A stretch of DNA of 10,781 nucleotides, taken from an uncultured Oscillospiraceae bacterium (GTDB taxonomy: Bacteria > Bacillota > Clostridia > Oscillospirales > Oscillospiraceae). Made by a program: the position numbers and the translations under genes. Each line of letters opens with the position of its first letter. The first letter of the stretch is position 1. Under the pieces are notes generated by a model. That model was not told the origin of the DNA. It made no database searches and was given only the letters and a program-made list of their open reading frames with translations. Location: positions 1 through 10,781 of the forward strand of contig CAKTZP010000069.1 of NCBI GenBank assembly GCA_934636045.1. Reading direction: 5' to 3'. This document shows, in pieces, positions 1-7,198 of this stretch.

Positions 1-1
1 G

Positions 2-796
2 TCTGATCTGTATGAGGCAGTCAAGAAGCCCGGCCAGAGACTGGCAGGCGCCTGCTTCACCTCCGGCTCCGCCGGCACCATGTCCGCAGGCGACCTGCTC
101 AAGGAGCGCTATCCCGGCATGAAGCTCGCCGTCGGCGAGGCGCTGCAGTGCCCGACCATCCTCGACAACGGCTTCGGCGGCCACCGCATCGAGGGCATCG
201 GCGACAAGCACATTCCTTGGGTTCACAATGTGAAGAACACGGACATGGCCATTGCCATCGACGACGAAGATTCCCAGAGACTGCTCCGCCTGTTCAACAC
301 CGCGGAAGGCCAGAAGTACCTCAAGGAAGAGCTCGGCATGACCGACGAGCAGCTCGAGAAGTTCACGTGGATGGGCATTTCCGGTATTGCCAACGTCCTT
401 TGCTGCATCAAGATGGCGAAGTACTACGAGCTCAATGAGGACGATGTTGTTGTCACCGTTCTGACCGACTCTGCCGTCATGTACAAGTCCCGTGTGGAGG
501 AGCTCAACCAGATGCACGGCGCTTATGACGTCGTCGAAGCGGCGAAGGATCATGCCGTCCATATGCTCGGCCTCAAGACCGACAGCATGCTCGAGCTGAC
601 CTACACCGAGCGCAAGCGCGTCCACAACCTCAAGTACTACACTTGGGTCGAGCAGCAGCAGATGAAGGTCGAGGACCTCAACGCCCAGTGGTACGACACC
701 AAGGGTACGTGGGACGCTGTCCACGCCCAGGCAAAGGATCTCGACGAGCTCATCAATGAGTTCAACGAGGCTACCGGCCTGCTGAAGAACCTGTAA
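2..796 (+). CDS. Cysteine-synthase-like PLP-dependent enzyme, C-terminal part (5' end outside window)
   Basis: Frame 2 is open from the first bases of the window, so this is the last 264 residues of a longer protein; the ATG at 80 lies inside a conserved block and is not taken as the start. Several segments match the fold-type II (TrpB/CysK superfamily) pattern: a glycine/serine-rich phosphate loop (SGSAGTMSAGD, about residues 21-31 of the visible part), IEGIGDKHIP, which parallels the IQGIGAGFIP region of O-acetylserine sulfhydrylase, and MGISGIANVL, which parallels its GISSG helix. The PLP-binding lysine would lie upstream and cannot be seen. The roughly 90-residue C-terminal extension after the VTVLTDSAVMYKSRV strand is longer than in CysK and suggests a distinct subfamily, which I remember being named only as a PLP-dependent subunit beta protein. 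The substrate is unknown. A hairpin terminator follows the stop. Confidence 0.8.
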   Translation, partial: SDLYEAVKKPGQRLAGACFTSGSAGTMSAGDLLKERYPGMKLAVGEALQCPTILDNGFGGHRIEGIGDKHIPWVHNVKNTDMAIAIDDEDSQRLLRLFNTAEGQKYLKEELGMTDEQLEKFTWMGISGIANVLCCIKMAKYYELNEDDVVVTVLTDSAVMYKSRVEELNQMHGAYDVVEAAKDHAVHMLGLKTDSMLELTYTERKRVHNLKYYTWVEQQQMKVEDLNAQWYDTKGTWDAVHAQAKDLDELINEFNEATGLLKNL

Positions 797-808
797 TTCT
801 ACATTCCG

Positions 809-843
809 CTGAGGGGAGGGGATTTTCCCCGCCCCTCAGTTTT
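809..843 (+). terminator. Rho-independent terminator after the first PLP enzyme gene
   Basis: A 13-bp stem (809-821 with 827-839) has one A/G mismatch, a five-base loop (ATTTT) and four T's before a C. It starts 13 bases after the stop codon. The short T run and the following gene only 17 bases further on, with no obvious promoter between, suggest partial read-through into the next two genes. Confidence 0.75.
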
Positions 844-859
844 CTGAGGAGAACCGTCT

Positions 860-1222
860 TTGAAACACTTTCTGCAAGGTTTCCGGCGCTGGCTGCGCAA
901 CGTCGGACTGCAATTCACACCAATTTTCAGCTCACTGGCCCTGAGCTTTCTCACCATGGCGCTGATGTGCGGCGCGCTGCTGATTATGGTGAGCTCCGCC
1001 AAGCTCGGCCGTCTGTTTTGGCCGACGTTGATCGCCTATTTGGGCGCAATTGCCGCCGCTGTGGCTGTGCTGCATTATCGCCGGGAAATGCGCGAGTTTC
1101 GCGCACTGGTCGGTGACGAGGAATTTTTTAATATCTACCCCCGCCTCCGCCGCCGAGAGGAACGCAGAAAGCGCCGTCAGGAACGGAAAAACAATCACAA
1201 ACGGAAAGGACGCAACTCATGA
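860..1222 (+). CDS. Small two-helix membrane protein with a strongly basic tail (unknown function)
   Basis: The 120-residue product starts with TTG at 860, supported by GAGGAGAA at 846-853 six bases upstream; no ATG is positioned as well. I see a short basic N-terminus, a hydrophobic helix at about 24-46, a second at about 52-72, a short acidic/aromatic patch (GDEEFFNIY, 85-93), and an extremely Arg/Lys-rich tail (about 95-118). With the positive-inside rule both ends would be cytoplasmic, and the tail could bind nucleic acid, phospholipid or an acidic partner; that is inference. I do not recognise the family. Its stop overlaps the next start (ATGA, 1219-1222), so it is translated in coupling with the threonine-synthase-like enzyme, although nothing shows a shared function. 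Confidence 0.75.
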   Translation: MKHFLQGFRRWLRNVGLQFTPIFSSLALSFLTMALMCGALLIMVSSAKLGRLFWPTLIAYLGAIAAAVAVLHYRREMREFRALVGDEEFFNIYPRLRRREERRKRRQERKNNHKRKGRNS

Positions 1223-2466
1223 GAAACGTAAAATGCGGCCGCTGCGTCAAATGCGGCAAGGAATACGAAGCCACTCCGAATCTGACCAACTGCGAGTGTG
1301 GCGGTATTCTGGACATCATCTATGACTACGACTACATCAAGTCCGTTTTCACCAAGGAAAAGCTGGCGGCGCGTGACGACCGCTCCATGTGGCGCTATCG
1401 CGAGCTGTTGCCCGTGGAGGAGACAACACCGAATACGCCGCTGCGTGTGGGCTGCTCGCCGCTGTATGAGGCCGACCGCCTCGGCAAGCTGCTGGGGCTC
1501 AAGAAGCTGTGGATCAAGGACGACGGCCAGAACCCGACCGCGTCGCTGAAGGATCGTGCCTCCGCCATGGCCGTGGCCAAGGCGCAGGAGGCGGGCGCAA
1601 AGGTCATTGCCTGCTCCTCGACCGGCAATGCCGCATCCTCGCTGGCGGGCAACGCCGCCGCTGCCGGCTTGAAGACCTACATTTTCGTTCCCGCCCGTGC
1701 CCCCAAGGGCAAGGTCGCACAGCTGATGACCTTCGGCGCAAATGTTGTCTCTGTGCAGGGCAACTATGAAGAGACCTTCGAGCTGTCCAAAAAAGCCATC
1801 GACCGCTGGGGCTGGTATAACCGCAACGCCGCCATCAATCCCTACCTCTCCGAGGGCAAGAAGACCGTCGGCTTGGAGATCATGGAGCAGCTCGGCTGGG
1901 TCGTTCCGGACTACATTGCCATTTCCGTCGGCGACGGCTGCACCATTGCCGGCCTGTGGAAGGGTCTGAAGGATCTGTACGCCATCGGCTTTATCGACCG
2001 CCTGCCGCGCCTCATCTCCGCGCAGGCCGAGGGCTGCCACCCCATCAACCGCGCCATCGCGGAGAACAAGCCGTGGGAACCCATGGAGGAGAATACGCTG
2101 GCCGACTCTATCGCCGTCGGCGTGCCGCGCAACGCGGACAAGGCACTCATGGCCATCCGCGAGTCCAACGGCATCGTGGTCAACGTGACCGACGAGGAGA
2201 TCATGGCTGCGCAGAAGCTGGTCGGCCGCACCTGCGGCGTCTTCGGCGAGCCCGCCGGTGTTACCGGTGCTGCCGGCCTCAAGAAGCTCTGCGAGCAGGG
2301 CGTGATCGGCGCGAAGGATACCGTTGTCTCCGTCATCACCGGAAACGGTCTGAAGGACGTCGCCAACGCCATCAAGTTCTGCGGCGAGCCCATGAGCTGT
2401 CCCAACGATATGGATGCGCTCCTGCACGAATTTGCAGCGCATAACATTAAGGCCGACGAGATCTGA
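1219..2466 (+). CDS. thrC: Threonine synthase or close threonine-synthase-like PLP enzyme
   Basis: The 415-residue protein has a putative zinc-ribbon N-terminus (Cys6, Cys9, Cys12, Cys25, Cys27), which occurs in one branch of threonine synthases. Next come the PLP-lysine segment NPTASLKDRA (Lys111), a phosphate/substrate loop SSTGNAASS (133-141), the glycine-rich SVGDGCTIAGLW (236-247) and ITGNGLKD near the end (373-380). Threonine synthase turns O-phospho-L-homoserine into L-threonine and phosphate in the cytoplasm. The length fits the family. The lysine motif departs from the usual NPTGSFKDRG at the Gly, Phe and last Gly positions, so a related beta-replacement or elimination reaction on another substrate is possible. 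The ATG at 1219 has GGAAAGGA (1203-1210) eight bases upstream and overlaps the previous stop. A strong terminator follows 17 bases after the stop. Confidence 0.8.
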   Translation: MRNVKCGRCVKCGKEYEATPNLTNCECGGILDIIYDYDYIKSVFTKEKLAARDDRSMWRYRELLPVEETTPNTPLRVGCSPLYEADRLGKLLGLKKLWIKDDGQNPTASLKDRASAMAVAKAQEAGAKVIACSSTGNAASSLAGNAAAAGLKTYIFVPARAPKGKVAQLMTFGANVVSVQGNYEETFELSKKAIDRWGWYNRNAAINPYLSEGKKTVGLEIMEQLGWVVPDYIAISVGDGCTIAGLWKGLKDLYAIGFIDRLPRLISAQAEGCHPINRAIAENKPWEPMEENTLADSIAVGVPRNADKALMAIRESNGIVVNVTDEEIMAAQKLVGRTCGVFGEPAGVTGAAGLKKLCEQGVIGAKDTVVSVITGNGLKDVANAIKFCGEPMSCPNDMDALLHEFAAHNIKADEI

Positions 2467-2482
2467 TCTGAGCAGAAAAAAG

Positions 2483-2517
2483 AAACAGGACAGGCTGTGG
2501 CCTGTCCTGTTTTTGAT
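2483..2517. terminator. Bidirectional terminator between thrC-like gene and ruvX
   Basis: Perfect 11-bp stem (2485-2495 with 2500-2510), TGTG loop, extended by flanking A/T pairs. On the plus strand it is followed by TTTTTGATTTTT; on the minus strand the stem is followed by TTCTTTTTT. It lies between converging stop codons and serves both. Confidence 0.9.
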
Positions 2518-2531
2518 TTTTGGGGCTGCCG

Positions 2532-2945
2532 TCAGCGCTTTAAGAAGGTCAGATAGCCTTCGAGGATCAGAGAGGCGGCGACGGCGTCGACGGTGTTTTT
2601 ACGCTTTTTGCCGTGGTAGTTGCAGTCCGAGAGGATCTGATGCGCCTCGACGGTGGTGCGGCGCTCGTCCCAGAGGACGACGGGCATACCGGCCGTGCGC
2701 TCGACGAGGGCGGCAAAGTCGCGGTACAGCGCGGCGCGCGGCCCTTCTGAGCCGTCCATGTTGCGCGGAAAGCCCATGACCAGCCGCTCTGCACCGGTGG
2801 CCTTGACCAGCTCGGCGATTTTTTCGGCGGTTTTTTGCGGGTTGCGGCTGTGGATGACGTCAGTCTGGCCGACGATTGTGCCGCTCAGATCGGAGACGGC
2901 GATGCCGGTGCGGGCGTCTCCGTAGTCGATGGCGAGGACTCTCAT
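2532..2945 (-). CDS. ruvX: RuvX/YqgF-family putative pre-16S rRNA nuclease
   Basis: The 137-residue product has the family's normal length and RNase H-like layout. Visible marks are the first acidic strand MRVLAIDYGDARTGIAVSD with Asp7, the GFPRNMDGSEGPRA block (59-72), WDERRTT (92-98) and the last acidic helix NTVDAVAA (117-124, Asp120). Family members cleave or process 5' pre-16S rRNA (E. coli YqgF) and were earlier predicted to be Holliday junction resolvases. The reading frame stays open far upstream on the minus strand, but the ATG at 2945 begins exactly at the conserved first strand. It overlaps the stop of the upstream membrane protein (ATGA, 2942-2945), so translation is coupled. It is the last gene before the bidirectional terminator. 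Confidence 0.93.
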   Translation of the reverse strand: MRVLAIDYGDARTGIAVSDLSGTIVGQTDVIHSRNPQKTAEKIAELVKATGAERLVMGFPRNMDGSEGPRAALYRDFAALVERTAGMPVVLWDERRTTVEAHQILSDCNYHGKKRKNTVDAVAASLILEGYLTFLKR

Positions 2946-3718
2946 TGTGCCGTCCCCCGCGTCAGAAGCTTGCGCAGCGGCAGCCAGATGAGAAGGGCGA
3001 CGGCGGAGCCGAGCAGCGCAGTGAGCAGCTGCGTGATGGAGAAGGTGGTCTTGGCCACGGCGACGGCCTGCGCGGACAAGGCGGGCGCATTGCTCAGAAT
3101 GCCGCGTGCAATTGTCAGCCAGAGAAACAGCGCCTTGACGACAGAGCCGAAGACCAATCCGGCAATCAGCGTCCACGAGCGCGGCAGCTTGGCTGCCAGC
3201 ACCCACAGTCCGGCAAAGAGCGCAAAGCAGCCGCCCAGCGCGATGAGCAGGACAAGCAGCAGCGGCGTGAGCGAAAGCTGCATCAGCTCGCCGAACGAGG
3301 CAAGGAAGGCAATGCCGATGCTGCCCCAGAGCGCCGCCGCGACCAGCGCGATTGCGAGTCCGGAGCGGAAACGCGCATCAGACAGGGCAAGCTTCTGTGT
3401 TTCGGGCAGCTTGGCCGCCAGCCGGATGCCGAAGAGCCACACGAATAGCGCTAAGATCAGGTTGCCGACCATGATGCACGGCACGATGAGGGGATAGGCG
3501 CTCATGATGGGACTTCCGGTGATGAGCCACGAGGTCAGAGGTGTTATGACCGACAGTGCCGCACCGCTCCAAAGGCCGCAGGAGAGCGTGGCGAGGATCA
3601 AAATCGCGTTGATGACGGGGCCGGTCAGGTAGACGGAAGTATTTTTCAGAAATTGCGCCGCGATGCACAGCGCCAGCAGCAGCGCCGTCCGACAGATCCG
3701 GCGGACATTCGGCTTCAT
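2942..3718 (-). CDS. ECF-transporter S-component-like integral membrane protein
   Basis: The 258-residue protein is almost entirely hydrophobic, with about six or more helices: roughly 8-27, 37-55, 58-75, 85-104, 120-145, 155-180, then 190-210 and 225-245. The N-terminal pattern (basic start, LLLALCIAAQFL, then a helix with GPVINAILILA and a GLWSG turn) resembles S components of energy-coupling-factor vitamin transporters, which bind a substrate and dock on a shared EcfT/EcfA module. The substrate cannot be told, and the protein is longer than a typical S component, so the extra C-terminal helices are notable. The ATG at 3718 is preferred over one five codons upstream because GGAGGA lies eight bases before it and the upstream ATG overlaps that site. 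It shares an ATGA overlap with ruvX, which it precedes in the same transcript. Confidence 0.72.
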   Translation of the reverse strand: MKPNVRRICRTALLLALCIAAQFLKNTSVYLTGPVINAILILATLSCGLWSGAALSVITPLTSWLITGSPIMSAYPLIVPCIMVGNLILALFVWLFGIRLAAKLPETQKLALSDARFRSGLAIALVAAALWGSIGIAFLASFGELMQLSLTPLLLVLLIALGGCFALFAGLWVLAAKLPRSWTLIAGLVFGSVVKALFLWLTIARGILSNAPALSAQAVAVAKTTFSITQLLTALLGSAVALLIWLPLRKLLTRGTAQ

Positions 3719-3744
3719 AGGGCATTCCTCCATTCTTGACCCTT

Positions 3745-3773
3745 ATTATACCGAGCAGCGTGCAGAATTACAA
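3745..3773 (-). promoter_or_regulatory. Sigma-A-type promoter for the ecfS-like/ruvX operon
   Basis: On the minus strand, TTGTAA (3768-3773) and a perfect TATAAT (3745-3750) are separated by 17 bases. Transcription would start near 3738, giving a leader of about 20 bases that holds the GGAGGA site. Confidence 0.75.
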
Positions 3774-3809
3774 GCAAAAAAATGCGCCGTATCGTATGCA
3801 GCCGGATAA

Positions 3810-3838
3810 TTGACAGAACGCGCGGCGGATGATATCAT
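3810..3838 (+). promoter_or_regulatory. Sigma-A-type promoter for the SLH protein gene
   Basis: TTGACA (3810-3815) and TATCAT (3833-3838) are 17 bases apart, eleven of twelve consensus positions. Transcription would start near 3845. This supports the start at 3885 over any upstream in-frame codon. The promoter lies back to back with the minus-strand one. Confidence 0.85.
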
Positions 3839-3884
3839 AGTATTCAGAAAAGTTGCGGCCGAAAACGGCCGGAAAGGCGGAATT

Positions 3885-6179
3885 ATGAAGAAAAAGCTGA
3901 TCGCATGGGCGCTTGCGTTGTGTCTGCTGGCGGGGCTGCTGCCCGCGGGCGCGTTGGCGGCGGGGGAGAACCCCTTTACGGACGTCAGCAGCGCGGACTA
4001 TTTTGCTGATGCGGTGCGCTGGGCGCTAGAGCACGGCATCACCACCGGCACCAGCAGCACCCAGTTTTCACCGGAGGCCAGCTGCACCCGCGCGCAGGTC
4101 GTGACCTTCCTGTGGCGTGCGCTGGGAAAGCCGCAGCCGACCGGTGTGTGCCCGTTTACAGACGTGAGCGCAAGCCAGTATTATCATGATGCCGTGCTGT
4201 GGGCAGCCGAGAACGGCGTGACCACCGGCACGAGCGCGACGACCTTCAGTCCCGAGGACGTGGTCACGCGCGCGCAGTTCGTCACCTTCCTGTGGCGGGC
4301 GCTGAACCAGCCGAAGCCGAGCGGAAGCAATGAGTTTTCCGACGTCGCGGCCAACCAATACTACTATCAGGCCGTCCTGTGGGCGGCGGAGAACGGTGTG
4401 ACCAAGGGCACCGGCGCGGGACGCTTCTCGCCCGACCAAAGCTGTCTGCGCGGGCAGACGGTAACCTTCCTTTACCGCGCGCTGCGGGACGAGCTTCCCG
4501 AGGAGCCGACGACCCCCACCGAACCGATAAAGCCGACCGAGCCTGATCCCACACCGACTGAGCCGGAGCCGCCGATGGAGTCTGCGACGGAAACGGCAAC
4601 GACCTCCCGCACGATCCAGCCGAGCTTTTCCGGCGATTCTGCGTACTGGCAGTTCTCGATCCGTCTGAAAAACTCGTCGGATAAGACCGTCTCCCTAACG
4701 AAGGTCACCGTTCAGAATCTCTGCGGGGAGAGGGAAGTCGGCAGCCTGTTCAACGTCGATATGGACGAGCTGTACAAGTATTTTGACCACCTGACTGCAG
4801 ACCCCGATGAAACGATCGTATGGTCTGACGGGCACCCGCTCACCTATCTGTTTAACGGTCGCCGCTACACGCTGGAGCTGACGGATTCGGCGGGCAATAC
4901 CTTTGTCCGCACCTATCTTCTGACCCTCGGCTACGAGGGCTGCGAGACGCCCGATGCCGCACCGCTCGGTCAGACTGCGGCGGAGCAGACGGTGCTGCGT
5001 CAGCCCGGAGGTGCATGGAAATATGAAGTGTGGTTCCGCAACGATACGGATAAGACCCAGCACCTCGTCCGCATCGAGTGGCAAAACCGCATGGGCGGAG
5101 ATCCGGCGGGTGCGCCGTATATTATCGAGGGCGACACACTGAAAGATCGGCAGATCCCGTTCTATCTTGCGCCGGGACAGATCGGCAACTTTGCCGACGG
5201 TCATCCCTGGGTGGACTACATGGATTCGCGCGTCCTGACGATCGTCTATGCCGACGATGACGGCACGGAGTATCCCGTCAGCTTCCCGCTTCGACTGAGC
5301 TCCGCGCAGTACCATCCGGAGCTGGAAAAGCGCTATCCCGACTATTCCGCGGACAACGGCAAGGACTGCGGTGCGCTGCGGCACGATGCCGATTTCAGCA
5401 TGAAGGTCGCCGAGGGGGTCTGGTGGGTGCCTGCGAATACCTTGGGCGGCAGCCGCTACACTAACGCGCAGATCCAAGCCCTCCTGACCGACACGCCGGA
5501 GCAGAAGCAGGCGAAGATCGGTACGCTGTATGAGGCTTTGCAGCTTTACCGTATCGGCGGCTTCTACGGCAGCGACGATAACGTGTTCCTGAAAGAAAAC
5601 GGAATCCTTTGGGAGCACCACAAGCCGGGCTATGACGCCGTGCGGACCAACAACGGCTGCTGCGCCTCCAGCGCCGACTGGCTCAACTATATTCTGAAGG
5701 GGGACTACGACGAGGTCGGCTTCATCTCCACGATGCAGGAAAGCGGCGGCGGCCATGTCTATAACTACATCAAGCAGGACGGCTGGTATTACTTTGTCGA
5801 TCTGACCATCTGGTACGCGGGTCAGAACGCCAACGCGACGGAGACCGGAAATATGGACAACTATTACCACAGCAACTCCATCCACGGCAATGTCCACCGC
5901 GCTGTGAGCATGGAGGCCTTCGCGCAGTATCTGGTTGATGCCGACGATTACATGACGGCCGACCTTGTCTATACCTACATCGCAGAAAACGTTTGGCCCT
6001 CGACTAGCACACGGACGCCCACCGGTACGCAGCTCTGCTTCCCGGACAACGTCGAGTTCAAAATTATCTACGATAATCCCGACGACACCTTGACCACTGC
6101 CGTCCTCCCCGCCCCCACTGAGCTCACCAATTGGGACATCAACGAGGACTTCGCCTTCGCATCGATGAAATTTGAATAA
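3885..6179 (+). CDS. Secreted SLH-domain protein with a C-terminal transglutaminase-like domain
   Basis: The 764-residue protein opens with a signal peptide (KKK, a hydrophobic core to about 18, probable cleavage after ALA or ALAA near 25-26). Three SLH repeats of exactly 60 residues follow (about 29-88, 89-148, 149-208), each with F(T/S)DV, an aromatic pair, W(A)xExG(I/V)T, FSP and TFL(W/Y)RAL; SLH triplets bind cell-wall polymers. A TEP-rich linker (about 205-232) leads to two related beta-rich modules (255-348, 378-471). The C-terminal region has NNGCCASSADW (589-599), GGGHVYNYI (621-629) and WYYFVDLT (634-641); Cys593, His624 and Asp639 are spaced like a transglutaminase-like Cys-His-Asp triad. 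Such domains act as surface cross-linkers, proteases or peptide hydrolases, so the reaction is open. ATG 3885 has AAAGG seven bases upstream. It is transcribed alone between its promoter and a terminator. Confidence 0.88.
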   Translation: MKKKLIAWALALCLLAGLLPAGALAAGENPFTDVSSADYFADAVRWALEHGITTGTSSTQFSPEASCTRAQVVTFLWRALGKPQPTGVCPFTDVSASQYYHDAVLWAAENGVTTGTSATTFSPEDVVTRAQFVTFLWRALNQPKPSGSNEFSDVAANQYYYQAVLWAAENGVTKGTGAGRFSPDQSCLRGQTVTFLYRALRDELPEEPTTPTEPIKPTEPDPTPTEPEPPMESATETATTSRTIQPSFSGDSAYWQFSIRLKNSSDKTVSLTKVTVQNLCGEREVGSLFNVDMDELYKYFDHLTADPDETIVWSDGHPLTYLFNGRRYTLELTDSAGNTFVRTYLLTLGYEGCETPDAAPLGQTAAEQTVLRQPGGAWKYEVWFRNDTDKTQHLVRIEWQNRMGGDPAGAPYIIEGDTLKDRQIPFYLAPGQIGNFADGHPWVDYMDSRVLTIVYADDDGTEYPVSFPLRLSSAQYHPELEKRYPDYSADNGKDCGALRHDADFSMKVAEGVWWVPANTLGGSRYTNAQIQALLTDTPEQKQAKIGTLYEALQLYRIGGFYGSDDNVFLKENGILWEHHKPGYDAVRTNNGCCASSADWLNYILKGDYDEVGFISTMQESGGGHVYNYIKQDGWYYFVDLTIWYAGQNANATETGNMDNYYHSNSIHGNVHRAVSMEAFAQYLVDADDYMTADLVYTYIAENVWPSTSTRTPTGTQLCFPDNVEFKIIYDNPDDTLTTAVLPAPTELTNWDINEDFAFASMKFE
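3969..4508 (+). repeat. Three tandem 180-bp SLH-coding repeats
   Basis: The conserved phenylalanine that opens each SLH motif falls at residues 31, 91 and 151 of the protein, an exact 60-residue (180-bp) period. The units are 3969-4148, 4149-4328 and 4329-4508. The second and third share AVLWAAENGVT. The repeats are diverged in DNA. Confidence 0.85.
4647..5297 (+). repeat. Duplicated beta-rich module with a 123-residue period
   Basis: Residues 255-348 (4647-4928) and 378-471 (5016-5297) of the SLH protein align without gaps at an offset of 123 residues. Trp255/Trp378, Asn263/Asn386, DKT at 266 and 389, QN at 277 and 400, DGHP at 315 and 438, and Gly337/Gly460 all coincide. The pattern suggests an Ig-like or other small beta-sandwich fold. 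Confidence 0.75.
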
Positions 6180-6187
6180 TTCTGAAA

Positions 6188-6227
6188 AATTGCCCCGCGC
6201 CGATTTTGGCGCGGGGCGATTGCTTTT
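6188..6227. terminator. Bidirectional terminator between the SLH gene and the lipid kinase gene
   Basis: A perfect 10-bp GC stem (6192-6201 with 6208-6217) has a GATTTT loop and A/T pairs extending it. The minus-strand side is followed by AATTTTTC, the plus-strand side by a weaker GATTGCTTTT. It lies between converging stops. Confidence 0.88.
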
Positions 6228-6230
6228 GAC

Positions 6231-7100
6231 TTAAGCCTTTGCAGGGACGCGGGTGGTGACGGTGTATTGCTTGACACCGAGGATGGTTTCGCCGTCGATC
6301 TGGAGGGCGGTGGGCTTGTCGAATTCGACCTTGATCTCGTGGCCGGTCAGCACCTTGGTCATTTCCGTGTGCTTGATGTGCTCGCCCTTGAAGATGGAGG
6401 GGAAGACAATGAGCGTCTTGAGCTTGCCGCTGCCGAACATCACGCTGACAGAAACCGTCCGTTCGGGATTCAGACGATCCTGCTCGGGTGCGACCATCAT
6501 GCCGCCGCCGTAGAAGCGTCCATTCATCGTCGGTGCGAGCCAGACCTTGCGGAAGGTGTGCACCTTGCCGTCAACCGTGATGCGGGCGTTGACAGGCTGA
6601 TAGTGGAACAGCAGGCCCTTGATGGCGATGGAGGTATAATTCACAGGCTTGGACGAGGTTTCGCGGAGCTTGTCGCCGACCTCGCAGCAATAGCCGTCGA
6701 TGCCGTAGCCGATGCCGTTGAGGAAGCGGTAGCGCTTGCCTTGGACCGTTACAACGGGCAGATCAACAAGGTATTTTTTGATGGAAAACGGCGGCTCACC
6801 CTTCTGCTTGCCAAGGTCGTGCAGAAAATCATTGCCGCTGCCGACGGCAAAATATAGAATGTCCTGCGCGATGGAAAGCCCCTGTGTGTCGTTGAGAAAG
6901 CGGTTGATCGTGCCGTCGCCGCCGGCCAGCACGATCGGGTCGTCTGCGGCAATGGGCTTAAGGAAGTCAGCGTAGGAGGAGATCTCCGTCATGTTGTAGT
7001 AGCGCAGCGTCTCACCGGAGAGCAGCTCGTCCAGCCTGTGCGCCGCCGTTTCGCCGGTGCCGTTGCCGGCGTGGGGATTAAAGAGAATGTGATATGTCAT
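6231..7100 (-). CDS. Diacylglycerol kinase-family / YegS-BmrU-type lipid kinase
   Basis: The 289-residue product has the family's length and motifs in order: NPHAGNGTG near the start (8-16, nucleotide/phosphate loop), VLAGGDGTINRFLND (57-71) with the diagnostic GGDG, AVGSGNDF (85-92), the NGIGYGIDG segment (128-136), and NGRFYGGGMMVAPE (193-206). Enzymes of this fold phosphorylate diacylglycerol or related lipids with ATP at the inner membrane face; the substrate here cannot be assigned. There are no membrane helices. The ATG at 7100 is chosen because the conserved first strand TYHILFNP begins there and GGAAGG lies about eight bases upstream; the reading frame upstream runs through the promoter. 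It is transcribed alone, divergently from the folate gene, and ends at a bidirectional terminator. Confidence 0.88.
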   Translation of the reverse strand: MTYHILFNPHAGNGTGETAAHRLDELLSGETLRYYNMTEISSYADFLKPIAADDPIVLAGGDGTINRFLNDTQGLSIAQDILYFAVGSGNDFLHDLGKQKGEPPFSIKKYLVDLPVVTVQGKRYRFLNGIGYGIDGYCCEVGDKLRETSSKPVNYTSIAIKGLLFHYQPVNARITVDGKVHTFRKVWLAPTMNGRFYGGGMMVAPEQDRLNPERTVSVSVMFGSGKLKTLIVFPSIFKGEHIKHTEMTKVLTGHEIKVEFDKPTALQIDGETILGVKQYTVTTRVPAKA

Positions 7101-7130
7101 ATTGGTTCCCTTCCTCTTATGATGCTGCCC

Positions 7131-7159
7131 ATTATACCTTAGAATTCGACATTTCGCAA
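7131..7159 (-). promoter_or_regulatory. Sigma-A-type promoter for the lipid kinase gene
   Basis: On the minus strand TTGCGA (7154-7159) and a perfect TATAAT (7131-7136) are 17 bases apart, followed by a leader of about 25 bases with AGAGGAAGG. Confidence 0.78.
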
Positions 7160-7198
7160 TGGGCAATTGCATATCGTTGTTGCGATTTCGGAAAAAGA

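Noticed and set aside
2..796. OrtB subunit of 2-amino-4-ketopentanoate thiolase
   Set aside because: The C-terminal blocks (IEGIGDKHIP, GISGIAN) fit a CysK-like branch better, and no ortA-like gene is visible.
1195..2442. Long minus-strand open frame opposite the threonine-synthase-like gene
   Set aside because: It mirrors the codon pattern of a clear PLP enzyme, has low-complexity Ala/Gly/Val content and no recognisable motif.
2946..3206. Upstream in-frame extension of ruvX
   Set aside because: The extension runs antiphase inside the membrane protein gene; the conserved first strand begins at the ATG at 2945.
3810..3884. Upstream in-frame start for the SLH protein
   Set aside because: It begins in the -35 box of a near-consensus promoter, and the signal peptide starts only at 3885.
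3969..4508. CRISPR array or other repeat locus
   Set aside because: The 180-bp units are diverged, in frame and encode SLH domains.
4695..5897. 400-codon minus-strand open frame opposite the SLH protein gene
   Set aside because: The plus strand has signal peptide, SLH repeats and a triad-like domain; the opposite frame shows no domain and is a product of high GC.
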